64,000 nt of DNA from Bacillota bacterium. GTDB taxonomy: Bacteria > Bacillota > Clostridia > Lachnospirales > Lachnospiraceae. The stretch lies in assembly GCA_023409535.1 (NCBI GenBank), contig JAEYGZ010000047.1, positions 62,001 through 126,000 on the forward strand, written 5' to 3'. A program made the position numbers and the translations under genes. Under the pieces are notes generated by a model. The model did not search any database. It worked only from the letters and a program-made list of their open reading frames with translations, and was not told the DNA's origin. Below are positions 24,508-33,186 of this stretch, piece after piece (within the stretch, counting starts at the first letter, position 1; each line of letters opens with the position of its first letter).

Positions 24508-24930
24508 TTAGAAATTATGATATATTTTCTGCAAAATACGCAGTAAATCGTCCTGCTCCGACAGAGAGACATCATTATAAACAACAGAGAAAAGGTCGGC
24601 AGAGATTGAATCAAATACCGGTTTCAGAGACTTTCCCTGATCCGTAAGCGTGACAAATAAAACGCGGCTATCATTGACATCCCGTGTTCTTTGGGCATAT
24701 CCCAACCGAATTAGTTTGTCTACAAGGGCTGTTACGGTAGACTTATCCTTCCCGATTCTCTCAGCCAGGTCTTTCATGCTCAGGGTTTCACTTTTTAGGA
24801 GCGAATAAATAATATCTCCGTGGGAAGGCACGAGACCCTTGATTCCGTGGCGATTCATCTCACCAATGATGAATTTATTTGCGCTTTCCCTTACTTTTGA
24901 AATTAATGATATGATATCCGTAGTTTCCAT
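24508..24930 (-). CDS. MarR family transcriptional regulator
   Basis: This is a 140-residue winged-helix regulator. The recognition part includes LSMKDLAERIGKDKSTVTAL and the beta-wing RTRDVNDSRVLFVTLTDQG. MarR dimers bind palindromes and are usually released by phenolic or other small ligands. The ATG at 24930 is chosen because the N-terminus METTDIISLISKVRESANK fits the family, and a frame extending to 25014 would cross the promoter. The -10 box ends only seven bases before this ATG and no ribosome site is visible, so the mRNA may be leaderless. It appears to repress itself and the hydrolase gene. Confidence 0.92.
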   Translation of the reverse strand: METTDIISLISKVRESANKFIIGEMNRHGIKGLVPSHGDIIYSLLKSETLSMKDLAERIGKDKSTVTALVDKLIRLGYAQRTRDVNDSRVLFVTLTDQGKSLKPVFDSISADLFSVVYNDVSLSEQDDLLRILQKIYHNF

Positions 24931-24936
24931 GGTTTC

Positions 24937-24965
24937 ATTATAGTTTGATATCAAATTATTGTCAA
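24937..24965 (-). promoter_or_regulatory. consensus promoter of marR gene with operator filling the spacer
   Basis: On the minus strand a perfect TTGACA (24960-24965), a 17-base spacer and a perfect TATAAT (24937-24942) are seen. The palindrome TTTGATATCAAA occupies the spacer (24944-24955), so regulator binding and polymerase binding exclude each other. Predicted transcription start falls on or next to the ATG at 24930. Confidence 0.85.
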
Positions 24966-24980
24966 GAATATTTATACAGA

Positions 24981-25079
24981 AGGGACTGTTGCAAAACAGA
25001 TAAACTTGCCCCATATAGGATCGGATGCATAAGGATCCATTTTGTCATGGCTCATTGATGCTGTTTGGCAACAGTCTCT
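24981..25079. repeat. inverted-repeat element, possible MITE or long terminator stem
   Basis: AGGGACTGTTGCAAAACAG (24981-24999) and CTGTTTGGCAACAGTCTCT (25061-25079) are inverted repeats matching at 17 of 19 positions, separated by about 61 bases. The tip sequence resembles termini of IS1182-like elements as I recall them. No transposase and no clear target-site duplication are present. It could alternatively act as the terminator for the gene ending at 25083. Confidence 0.45.
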
Positions 25080-25082
25080 TTA

Positions 25083-26009
25083 TTATAGGGTCAGACGTCC
25101 AAATCTCTTTAACTGCAGAAGCTTATCGATTGCCTCATAGGATTTCCACCAGTTTTCGCTGATTGCAAATGCTTTGGGATATTTGTTGCCGTTATACCAC
25201 TCCCAGGGTATATCCCATACGCCCTGCTCCGGCCTTTGATCAATTATCCGGTCAAGTGCGGCTTCAACTTCAATCTTATTTTCATCATAGAAGGAGCTGC
25301 TTTGCGTCGGAACAAATTCAAGCGGATTGGCCATGAAATGATTGGTCAGAATTTGACCTCGGACCAGCGTATGTAATCTCTCGCAAAGGTAGGGGTAATC
25401 AAATACCTCCGTAAGCCCGGCAGCCTCGATATCCTCGGCTAATCTGCAATAACCCTTGACACCCATATCACCAAAGTTTGATGCGGTTGAAAGGTATTTA
25501 ATTAATGTTTTTGTAAAATCGCATGCCATTTGATATAGCTTTTGATCCTCCTTACCATGCTTGAGGATAAAACCGGATAGAATTGCGGTTATGCCAACGC
25601 TTTGAAATTCGTTATCCTTGGAAGGATAATCCCACCAACTGGCATGAGGATAAGCGTCATTTGCCGGAGTGATAAAAAACCAGCCAAAATCCGCCTTGTA
25701 CCCGGTGTTTTTCAAAAACCGGAATATTCCCTGATATACAGGATGCGTCACATCATAGAAATCAATCATGCAAAGCATTCTTATGACATGCTGTACCTTA
25801 TAGGGGGAAGATTCCGGATTCCAGTTGTCAGGTTCAATAGGACCGCCAAAGCCCCCATCATCATTTTGATAATACGATAAAATAGAAAGAACAGTTTCCT
25901 GACTTCCGTCTTCAAAAAGACATTGCCATATTGCCAGGTCAAGAGGTCTTGCATTACGGTAAATCCATCTGCGAATTTCTTCAAAGGATTGTTTGTCAAG
26001 CGTTTTCAT
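25083..26009 (-). CDS. alpha/alpha-toroid (squalene-cyclase/prenyltransferase-like) protein
   Basis: This 308-residue soluble protein is rich in Trp, Tyr and helical repeats. A QW-like segment NDDGGFGGPIEPDN near residues 50-65 and WVDIPWEWYN-like segments later recall the QxxDGxW repeats of terpene cyclases and prenyltransferase beta-type toroids. The catalytic DxDD of squalene-hopene cyclase is not visible, so cyclase activity is not claimed. ATG 26009 follows AAGGAGG. It is the third gene after the subtilisin-like and AraC genes on the same strand (62 bases after AraC). Confidence 0.65.
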   Translation of the reverse strand: MKTLDKQSFEEIRRWIYRNARPLDLAIWQCLFEDGSQETVLSILSYYQNDDGGFGGPIEPDNWNPESSPYKVQHVIRMLCMIDFYDVTHPVYQGIFRFLKNTGYKADFGWFFITPANDAYPHASWWDYPSKDNEFQSVGITAILSGFILKHGKEDQKLYQMACDFTKTLIKYLSTASNFGDMGVKGYCRLAEDIEAAGLTEVFDYPYLCERLHTLVRGQILTNHFMANPLEFVPTQSSSFYDENKIEVEAALDRIIDQRPEQGVWDIPWEWYNGNKYPKAFAISENWWKSYEAIDKLLQLKRFGRLTL

Positions 26010-26071
26010 AGGTTTTCCTCCTTGATACAATCAGAAGCTGATCGTAGGTTATTTAATAATCCTAATGTACG

Positions 26072-26902
26072 CTACATTTTATATTGGTCATTGTAAAAAA
26101 CGGACATATTCCGGATATATTCCTGCGGAGTTAAACCACAGACCGTTTTAAAATCATGAATGAAATGAGGCTGGTCGAAAAACCCGGCCTGCATAGCGAT
26201 GCCGGTCAGGTGACAGGGGTGGCTTTGTATTAAATGCAAGGCATAATTCGTACGCACGATTCGGGAAAACATCTTGGGGCTTGTCCCAACATATTGGAGA
26301 AATAAACGCCGTATATGCTTTTCGCTATAATAGAATTCATCAGATAACCGGCGGGAGTTAATATCTCCGTGCTGCGTTATGATGTAACGTAACATTGTCG
26401 AAGTGTCATTGGAGGTGGTGCCACCTGCTAACTGCTTAATAAATATTCTATCAAGAGCAGCAATCAGGGTTTCTATGCTGTCGGATCTGATAAGCTCCTC
26501 CTCAATTACATATCCAAGCTTCTTATTTATTTCATTTAGCTTGAAGGACCTATCAAGTAATTCAGAATGATTAACAGGAATAAAGGGGTATAATCCGCCC
26601 GGGTGAAATTCGATTAGAAGTAAAAGCTTCATCTTATTGGCGGCAGCGCCTACCTTACAGGGTATTGTATTGACACCGCGCAATCCGCTGATCATTCGAT
26701 CCGAGCTGACTGAAAAGGTTAAGGTTGAACTTGCGGTGGGCAGGATAGTATAATCATCCGGCATAGTCTCTGAGGTGGGGAAGGAAACAGTATAGTTTGC
26801 GATATATGGCCGCAATAAAAAATGGGGAGAAACATAAAGGAAGTTGCTCCCACGGCTAAGGGAATGTCCGTGATACTGTTTTATACTTTCCTGTGAGATC
26901 AT
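26072..26902 (-). CDS. AraC family transcriptional regulator
   Basis: This is a 276-residue regulator. The N-terminal part (about 1-150) is a ligand/cupin-like domain of the DUF6597 type (HFLLRPYIANYTVSFP, FHPGGLYPFIPV). The C-terminal double HTH lies at about 170-265 (LSDEFYYSEKHIRRLFLQYV, IAMQAGFFDQPHFIHDFK). ATG 26902 is chosen for the AAGGAGAACGCTG immediately upstream. It lies 32 bases after the protease gene and 62 before the toroid gene, so it probably controls these neighbours. The ligand is unknown. Confidence 0.9.
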   Translation of the reverse strand: MISQESIKQYHGHSLSRGSNFLYVSPHFLLRPYIANYTVSFPTSETMPDDYTILPTASSTLTFSVSSDRMISGLRGVNTIPCKVGAAANKMKLLLLIEFHPGGLYPFIPVNHSELLDRSFKLNEINKKLGYVIEEELIRSDSIETLIAALDRIFIKQLAGGTTSNDTSTMLRYIITQHGDINSRRLSDEFYYSEKHIRRLFLQYVGTSPKMFSRIVRTNYALHLIQSHPCHLTGIAMQAGFFDQPHFIHDFKTVCGLTPQEYIRNMSVFYNDQYKM

Positions 26903-26934
26903 CAGCGTTCTCCTTGGTATATTCATGATGAATA

Positions 26935-28275
26935 TTAATTCTTCAGTTTCTCTATAACCCCCGCCGGGTTTATGATCTTACCAAGCTTATATGTTTGGCT
27001 GTTATGCGTTATCTCTGTTGTAACAGCAGTAGAATTAACGATATCTATAAATTCCTGCGGTGTGATATCCGGTTTTACCTGGCAGCATAAGGCATAAAGG
27101 CCTGCGCACCAGGGAACTGCCCAGCTTAACCCTCCATTCCGGCCAATTGCATAAACATCCTCTCCGGTACATCCGGCATAAGTCCGCGAGCCGATCGGAA
27201 ATAAGATGAAATCATCAAATCGACTTGGATGAGCGTAAAAATCATTTGAAATCCACGCCGCAGGCTGATAAGAATGAAAGCTGTCCGGATCGTCGGGATA
27301 ATCTCTATCAATACCAAAGAGTGAGAAATTCTTATAATATTCGTTAGTTGACGTAGTAAGTACGAAAACATTTTGCTCATCAGCCTTTTTGATTGCCGCT
27401 GTTACTGCATCGTAACCTTTATCCTGACGGGTATACCCTCTGGAAATGGAGATGACCCTGATTTTCTCGTCCTTTGGCAGGTATTTATTCATATCAAGAA
27501 TTCTTAAGATGCAATCTGCTATTATACTTGCATCAAATTCAAAATAACCGTTGGTAAAGTGTCCGTAGGTATCGGCAATATAATAGAGCCTGGCACCCGG
27601 TGCAACACCGGTATCTTTACCGACTGCAATGCTGGCAACAGCAGGACCATGCATGGATGCACTTTCATCACCGCAATGGATTCTTTCATAAAGCATAAGA
27701 TTATCCTTGTATTGTTCATGAGAAGGCAAAAGAGCCTGATCTATAATTGCAATACCTACACCGTCTCCGGTTATCCCCTGCTTATGAAGCTCTCTTATAC
27801 CAAGGCCGGGATTCTTATTAAATTCAAGAATTTCCTTCGGGTCAAAGCCGTCAGGAAGAATATCGGGCCAGACCGTATTCGTATCAAAGTTTAAGTCGTT
27901 AAAATTTTTTACTACGCTTAAGTCTTCGTTTGAGATATCACAGTTTCTGACATCATAGCCAAAGATATCATCCTTTGCCTGGAAACCGGCAAATGTCATC
28001 CAGCTCCAATCGGCTGTCAGCTCGTTGATGGCTATCGCTGGTTTACCCTGTTCTAGTAAAGAGAGGTCAGCTAATTTGGTTTCGTAGGATGCTTCATCTG
28101 ATGCCGTATGATTGCTGTAGTCCGGAGTAAAATAGGGATCAGAAACAGCTTCTGTGACGGTCCCGCCGGAGGAGTCCTCCTGATTGGCGGATATGGGCAT
28201 ATCCTTTGAGGTGCTATTACAGCCGGAGAAGGAGATGCATAGAGCAGATATGATGATAACCTTCAGTACTTTCAT
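26935..28275 (-). CDS. subtilisin-like (S8) serine protease lipoprotein
   Basis: This is a 446-residue surface protease. The lipobox FSGC places the lipidated Cys at residue 19. The catalytic triad is recognisable as Asp179 (GIAIIDQAL), His209 (SASMHGPAVASIAVG) and Ser384 (GGLSWAVPWCAGL); Asn311 could be the oxyanion residue. The Ser motif departs from the usual GTSMATP, and there is no obvious autoprocessing prodomain beyond an N-terminal region of about 130 residues, so substrate range may be narrow. It acts outside the membrane. A good ribosome site (AAGGAGG) precedes the ATG at 28275. Confidence 0.88.
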   Translation of the reverse strand: MKVLKVIIISALCISFSGCNSTSKDMPISANQEDSSGGTVTEAVSDPYFTPDYSNHTASDEASYETKLADLSLLEQGKPAIAINELTADWSWMTFAGFQAKDDIFGYDVRNCDISNEDLSVVKNFNDLNFDTNTVWPDILPDGFDPKEILEFNKNPGLGIRELHKQGITGDGVGIAIIDQALLPSHEQYKDNLMLYERIHCGDESASMHGPAVASIAVGKDTGVAPGARLYYIADTYGHFTNGYFEFDASIIADCILRILDMNKYLPKDEKIRVISISRGYTRQDKGYDAVTAAIKKADEQNVFVLTTSTNEYYKNFSLFGIDRDYPDDPDSFHSYQPAAWISNDFYAHPSRFDDFILFPIGSRTYAGCTGEDVYAIGRNGGLSWAVPWCAGLYALCCQVKPDITPQEFIDIVNSTAVTTEITHNSQTYKLGKIINPAGVIEKLKN

Positions 28276-28413
28276 TCTTTTACCTCCTTGATATACTAGG
28301 TTATAGAAAGATTAACCTTAACTAATTGTAATAAACTTAAATCAACCATGCTAAATTATTTTACCACAGAATGGAAGAAAATTACAGTAAAAATTGAATA
28401 AGGAATGACACCA

Positions 28414-28448
28414 CAAAAAAAGCAGCTGTATCTTCTGATATAGCCGCT
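28414..28448 (-). terminator. terminator of DUF3137-lemA operon
   Basis: Read on the minus strand, AGCGGCTATATC pairs with GATACAGCTGCT around an AGAA loop and is followed by seven T. It lies ten bases beyond the lemA stop. Confidence 0.85.
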
Positions 28449-28458
28449 TTATCTTTTA

Positions 28459-28995
28459 TCAAAATTCCATCCTGACATCCTGCTTCTTTTTATCTTCGGC
28501 CTCTATGAACTCCCTTGGCAGCAGCTTCAATTGCTTTGCGACAAGGCTTCCGGGGAAGGATGCGATCTTCTGATTTAGGCTTGAGACATTTCCGTTATAC
28601 AATCGCCGGGCTGCCTGCAAATGCTCCTCTACATCCATAACAGATATCTGAAGCTGCTTGAAATTCTCGCTTGATCTTAGCTCCGGATAATTCTCAGCCA
28701 CAGCGCTTATGAAGTCATTGAGTTTATTCATTTCATCGGATAGCTGCTTACGATCCGCCATGCTCAGGCCGGAACGCAGATTAATTGTCGCAAGAATAGT
28801 TTCCTTCTCGTACTTTGCATAGCTTTTACTGATGTCCAGCATTTTTACCAGAACATCGTTCCGTTTTATTAAGGCTACATCAATATCGGACAGCGCCTCA
28901 TCAATTTTTACCTCAGCGCGTCGGAGGCTGTTTCTGGTTGTGATATACCACAGGAGGACAGCGCCTATAACAATAATAACAAAAATCCATTCCAT
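28459..28995 (-). CDS. lemA: LemA family membrane protein
   Basis: This 178-residue protein has one N-terminal transmembrane helix (residues 2-18) followed by a long antiparallel helical bundle: RAEVKIDEALSDIDVALIKR, LRSGLSMADRKQLS and a final NVSSLNQKIASFPGSLVAKQ, the LemA signature region. LemA proteins expose the bundle outside the membrane; their biochemical role is not settled. ATG 28995 follows GAGGAGAA. It begins four bases after the DUF3137 gene, an association seen repeatedly in Firmicutes. Confidence 0.93.
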   Translation of the reverse strand: MEWIFVIIVIGAVLLWYITTRNSLRRAEVKIDEALSDIDVALIKRNDVLVKMLDISKSYAKYEKETILATINLRSGLSMADRKQLSDEMNKLNDFISAVAENYPELRSSENFKQLQISVMDVEEHLQAARRLYNGNVSSLNQKIASFPGSLVAKQLKLLPREFIEAEDKKKQDVRMEF

Positions 28996-28999
28996 ATTC

Positions 29000-29926
29000 T
29001 TATTCTCCTCTATTCTTAAAAATATCCACATCTAATTTCAAGCTGTTAATCATATTTTTGATAACATCGGTTTCACGCTGAACATCATATTGAACTGCCG
29101 CAGGATCAATTTCGCTGAAGATGGAGGGTTCCATAGCGTCCCGGTCAGTGTTGATTGCAACATGCAATTGATGATTAACAAAGCCCAGCATGAATTCGCC
29201 ATCGATGGTTTCGGCCATATTTTTCAGAACTTCCATCATTGCAGGAGTCAGAATATAGAATGCTTCATGATCATCCTGCCCATATATATGAAACAGGGTA
29301 TTAAAATTAACATCCTCCATCTCGATACGGTGGCGGCGCTCTTGCGCATCAGTAAAAAAGTTGCTGTTTTTCTGAGGATTTTTAAAGTCCTTAGTGACAA
29401 TTTGAAGATCGAAATGAAATTCCTTATTGAAGTCAAAAATAAGCCAGCGACCCCGAAAAAGCGTAATTGTGGAAGAGGATTTCCCTGTCTGTACACGCTG
29501 CTGTATTAATACATCGGCGCGTTCAAAGGGGATGCTTTTATAAGAGCCTTTGATATAATCATTTGAAAAATAGCGATTTCCCAAGCGAATCATATCGGTC
29601 CGGTCAAGAACTTCCTTATCAAAACCTGTATCAGGATGAAAAATAATTTCACCAAATTCGTTTTCAAAAGGCTCTGCGACGAGAACTGCCTTAAAATTAT
29701 CTTTATAATCTTTGACGCGTCGATTGCAGTTACCTGTTTTGGAAAATAGTAAAAATAATAACATACCTGCAATTACAGAAATAATGATGCCTGCAGCCGA
29801 AGAGGTAAGGGAGCGTATTGTTATAAACAAAGCGGCAGATATACCTACGGAAATAGCTGCGGCAAGCAAAAGTGCAGCTTCCGCTTTCTTTCGCATCTTT
29901 TCTAATAACATGATTTTATCATCCAT
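29000..29926 (-). CDS. DUF3137 membrane protein
   Basis: This is a 308-residue protein with two close N-terminal transmembrane helices (about 15-35 and 40-58) and a cytoplasmic or surface beta-rich domain (DTGFDKEVLDRTDMIRLGNR, FRGRWLIFDFNKEFHFDLQI). These match the DUF3137 family, which is usually paired with LemA. ATG 29926 is preferred over GTG 29944 because TAGGTGA lies nine bases upstream. The pair probably forms a membrane complex of unknown role. Confidence 0.85.
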   Translation of the reverse strand: MDDKIMLLEKMRKKAEAALLLAAAISVGISAALFITIRSLTSSAAGIIISVIAGMLLFLLFSKTGNCNRRVKDYKDNFKAVLVAEPFENEFGEIIFHPDTGFDKEVLDRTDMIRLGNRYFSNDYIKGSYKSIPFERADVLIQQRVQTGKSSSTITLFRGRWLIFDFNKEFHFDLQIVTKDFKNPQKNSNFFTDAQERRHRIEMEDVNFNTLFHIYGQDDHEAFYILTPAMMEVLKNMAETIDGEFMLGFVNHQLHVAINTDRDAMEPSIFSEIDPAAVQYDVQRETDVIKNMINSLKLDVDIFKNRGE

Positions 29927-30031
29927 TGTTGCGTCACCTATCACATAATTATAGGAATATTATACAATAGACGGAACGAATTACAACTTAATTGTAAATT
30001 AATATATTGTTAGGATTTTATTGGTCAGTAT

Positions 30032-31660
30032 CTAATTCCATATCTCTTCAATTAAGCTTTGCAGAGTTTTCCCCTCTTCAAAGTCAGGATCTAAGGTGAG
30101 AGACTTCTTCACATATTCCATGGCTTTGTCAAATTCTTGCATATTGTAATAGCAGAGTGCGACTTCATAATTAATTGCTGCGTCCTCTCCGTAAAATTCC
30201 AGAGAAGATTGAAAAAGCGCGGCAGCATCCTTATCATATCCAAAATACGCCAATAACGAACCCAGGCAGCAGGCAATATCGCCTTCTTCTCCAATGGGGA
30301 AATAATGTTCCCAAACCTTATATATTACAGTGATCAGCTCATCCTTTGGAAAATCCTTTTCGTCAGCGATCCTCTCAAGTAAGGTGTTATAAAATTCCAG
30401 AAAGGTTCTTGAATCCCAGACGGTATATCTTAAGAAGGTTAGCAGCTCCTTTGTTGTCAATGCTTTATTATGCGGTACAACAGCCTTTTTGATAATATAA
30501 AAATCATCCGGTCCAATGCCTTCAATAATTTCCTGATAGGCCATCGCTGTTTCTGAAAATTCATGGGAGCGTTTGCTTAGTAAAAACAGAGACATGGTGA
30601 TATTCTCGTGTTCATAGAGACTGTGGATTGCTTTTCCGCCGATCCTCTTAAAATATAATTCCATTGCATGAAAGTTAACCGTCAGGGATATGGAACCATG
30701 CTTTGATAAAAATGGGTGATAAATTTTATCCATAGATTGAACGTTCCGGTAGCCTTTGTCAGCGGAGATAAGGACCAGGTCATCCCGAAACAGTTCTGTT
30801 AACCGATGAACGCATCGAAGGGCTGTGATTGGGAAGGAAAAGGCGGAATCCTCCAAACAGCTCTGATAGTATAAGAGAATATCGTTATACTCCGGCTCCT
30901 TATAATAACAATTTCCCTGGATTAGATTATCTGTATAGGAATAGTCCAAGCCTGCCAGTATGGATTTGTCCTCAGAAGCAGCCTGCGTATCCTTAGAAGT
31001 AATTGTAATCAGTCCTTCAAAAAGCTCGCCTTTGTTCACATAGAAGGTATCCTGAGGAAGGCTGTCAAAGGTATAGTTAGCGAATACGATCAGAGGGTTT
31101 GTTAGGGTGCCCTTCCTTAGTACCTCTCCGCTGTTTCTTAATCGAAGCTCTTCCCCTGCGGTGATATCAAAGGTTGCACAATCAAGAATGCCGCTTTCAA
31201 AATACGGCTTTAAAAAGCTGTGATTCTGCCAGTAGGTAACATTCCTCTCGGCGAAATCCGTTATTATATATTTGAACTTCAGCCCTCTCAGGGAAGAATT
31301 CTCCAAGAGATGCTGGAATCTCTTGAGAAAAGTATAGGTGAAGCGTCCCACTCCTGCCGCCAGTTCCAGAATATAAACAGTGTTGTTAATATCAAAATCT
31401 GTGCAGTATGCGATGTCTCTGCAGTATCCGAATACAGTTTTCGCATATAGATTTGCGATATAGGGATTGGTGGTAATATATTGAGGAACAATTCCCTTAA
31501 TCCATGCCTCCGGGCCTTGATTGGCATAGAAGTCTGCCTGCAGTTTCCACAGTACAGATTGCGATAAGGGCTTATCCGCTTCCAGGATTGCTCCGGTATT
31601 CTCTGTAGTTTTTGCTTTGCTGGTTTGTTCGTTCGTATATTCTCTGATTTTTTGTGCCAA
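30032..31660 (-). CDS. SAM-dependent methyltransferase with C-terminal TPR repeats
   Basis: This 542-residue cytoplasmic protein contains a class-I methyltransferase domain (about 70-330) with the SAM loop YILELAAGVGRFTYTFLKRF and the motif-II region KYIITDFAERN. The PLIVFANYTFDSLPQDTFYV segment resembles the MidA (NDUFAF7-like) group that methylates proteins. C-terminal residues 445-540 form TPR hairpins (NYEVALCYYNMQEFDKAMEY). The TTG at 31660 has GGGAGGC six bases upstream; an ATG 15 bases earlier (31675) has none and would place that site inside the gene. A protein substrate is likely from the TPR part, but unknown. Confidence 0.72.
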   Translation of the reverse strand: MAQKIREYTNEQTSKAKTTENTGAILEADKPLSQSVLWKLQADFYANQGPEAWIKGIVPQYITTNPYIANLYAKTVFGYCRDIAYCTDFDINNTVYILELAAGVGRFTYTFLKRFQHLLENSSLRGLKFKYIITDFAERNVTYWQNHSFLKPYFESGILDCATFDITAGEELRLRNSGEVLRKGTLTNPLIVFANYTFDSLPQDTFYVNKGELFEGLITITSKDTQAASEDKSILAGLDYSYTDNLIQGNCYYKEPEYNDILLYYQSCLEDSAFSFPITALRCVHRLTELFRDDLVLISADKGYRNVQSMDKIYHPFLSKHGSISLTVNFHAMELYFKRIGGKAIHSLYEHENITMSLFLLSKRSHEFSETAMAYQEIIEGIGPDDFYIIKKAVVPHNKALTTKELLTFLRYTVWDSRTFLEFYNTLLERIADEKDFPKDELITVIYKVWEHYFPIGEEGDIACCLGSLLAYFGYDKDAAALFQSSLEFYGEDAAINYEVALCYYNMQEFDKAMEYVKKSLTLDPDFEEGKTLQSLIEEIWN

Positions 31661-31795
31661 GATAAAGCCTCCCATAGTCTGTGAACTTACTGTATTGTTT
31701 TAATGTCTGCGCCTCCTTGTGATAGCAGGCATACCGCCTCTAATACCATGGGTATGATTACCAATATAGAAAAGGTAAGCGGGTAGTGAATAGAG

Positions 31796-32140
31796 CTATT
31801 CCAGCTTCCATATCCATTCGTTTGTTGCTGCGCCCACAGGTCCGACTAAGGATTGCTGTAATTTAAGAACTGCCCAGCCCTCCTTTGTCTCATCTTCCAG
31901 CCGGTATGTAATTTTATAATAAACGTGATAGGAACCATCGTTCTGATCAATCTCATGAATATAGGGATAATGGTCCGATTTTGATGTTTGAATATTTTCT
32001 ATGGTTCCGCCGAGAGCAGTCACTTTTTCTTCAATAATCCTGGTCCTTGCATCGTAGTTTTTCTTCGGCGTACCGATACCGCGAATAAACATGTAAATGG
32101 CTGCGCCAATCATGAGTAAGCCTATAACATATAGGAGCAT
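31796..32140 (-). CDS. small membrane-anchored protein of unknown function
   Basis: This is a 114-residue protein with one N-terminal transmembrane helix (residues 1-20) and a beta-rich soluble part with alternating aromatic residues (HVYYKITYRL, GWAVLKLQQ). GGAGGG precedes the ATG. It stands alone on the minus strand between the methyltransferase and MerR genes. I do not recognise the family. Confidence 0.7.
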   Translation of the reverse strand: MLLYVIGLLMIGAAIYMFIRGIGTPKKNYDARTRIIEEKVTALGGTIENIQTSKSDHYPYIHEIDQNDGSYHVYYKITYRLEDETKEGWAVLKLQQSLVGPVGAATNEWIWKLE

Positions 32141-32240
32141 TCCGCTTCTCCCTCCAATCTAACGTATAGGATATTCTAGCATTATATATAAAATTTGTAA
32201 ATTGGCATATCGGTTTACTCCCCTGCAGCTCAAATTGGTG

Positions 32241-32963
32241 TCACGGCTGCAAAACATCATAACAACCTTTTTCATCCTGTATACAGAGACAAAATAGTGC
32301 ATATACACTCCGAATCTGTGCCCGGTTTAATGCTGCCAAATGCTTTTCGATACCGGTGATAATGCTTGAAATATTATCCGTATCGGCAAAATCAATTTCT
32401 TGCATTTCTTTGCGGATTTGCTCTACGGTGTATTTTTCGTCCCGTGCGCGCATAGCCATCTTCAGTGCTTGTATCATCAGGATTTCATCAATGTGTGTCT
32501 GTGTAAAGGTTCTATAGTTGTTGACCGCGCATCGGCTTGCGGATATCAGGCCGATTTTGTCCCAATACCTGATGGTGGAAGGGTTAATGCCTGTAAGTTT
32601 GCTTACGGTATCGATGGTAAATTCTTTTGGTAAGGCAGCCTTCTTTTTCTGTAAAAAGCGAAGTCTGATCTGCTCACAAACGAATTTGTCATTATAAAGC
32701 AGGGCCTGCGCCTTATTTGCTGTCCAAAGCGCCTCATCCTGCTTCTTCTCCATCACCGACTTCAGCATTTTTGCAATCTCCGACAAGGCAAATCCCTGCA
32801 TCATTTCCCTGATACAAATGAAATAAGCGATATGCTCCTCGGTATAGATCCGGTATCCATTTGGCGAACGCATGACCGGAGGAATCATTTTGAATTCTTC
32901 ATAATGTCTGAGGGTCGTCGTGCTTATATTCAATCTTCTGGCAATATCAATAGGTCTTATCAT
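32241..32963 (-). CDS. MerR family regulator with two tandem HTH domains
   Basis: This 240-residue protein has two MerR-type winged HTH units. The first is at about 1-70 (RPIDIARRLNISTTTLRHYE, GYRIYTEEHI) and the second at about 105-175 (TIDTVSKLTGINPSTIRYWD, NYRTFTQTHIDEIL). Ordinary MerR proteins have one HTH and dimerise through a following helix. ATG 32963 is chosen for GGAGGG upstream. It is divergent from the UvrA-like gene at 33187 and is its likely regulator. No effector domain is obvious between or after the HTHs. Confidence 0.88.
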   Translation of the reverse strand: MIRPIDIARRLNISTTTLRHYEEFKMIPPVMRSPNGYRIYTEEHIAYFICIREMMQGFALSEIAKMLKSVMEKKQDEALWTANKAQALLYNDKFVCEQIRLRFLQKKKAALPKEFTIDTVSKLTGINPSTIRYWDKIGLISASRCAVNNYRTFTQTHIDEILMIQALKMAMRARDEKYTVEQIRKEMQEIDFADTDNISSIITGIEKHLAALNRAQIRSVYALFCLCIQDEKGCYDVLQP

Positions 32964-32991
32964 CTTAACAAATCCCTCCGCTTTTTTAAAC

Positions 32992-33020
32992 ATTATAATA
33001 CTGGTCTAAGGTTTATGCAA
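32992..33020 (-). promoter_or_regulatory. promoter of the tandem-HTH merR gene
   Basis: On the minus strand, TTGCAT (33015-33020), a 17-base spacer and TATAAT (32992-32997) are seen. The plus-strand direction toward the UvrA-like gene shows TATAAT at 33070-33075 without a clear -35, as expected for an activator-dependent promoter. Confidence 0.6.
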
Positions 33021-33186
33021 TAAAAGCAGTGTTAATCGTGTGAAATCCTCCATTATTGCATTAATGTTATATAATATAGACAGAAGCAGTAAAAGGGGTG
33101 ATTTAGATAGACCAGGCAGAATGAAATACTATGCCTGCCCCGATTGGCGCATAATAAATATCAATTGTTCAAAGAAGGAGGCTTCT

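Noticed and set aside
24508..25014. Longer MarR start at 25014
   Set aside because: It would translate through the promoter, operator and inverted-repeat element, and adds residues atypical for the family.
25083..26009. Squalene-hopene cyclase
   Set aside because: Toroid-like repeats are present but the DxDD catalytic motif is not visible and the length is about half.
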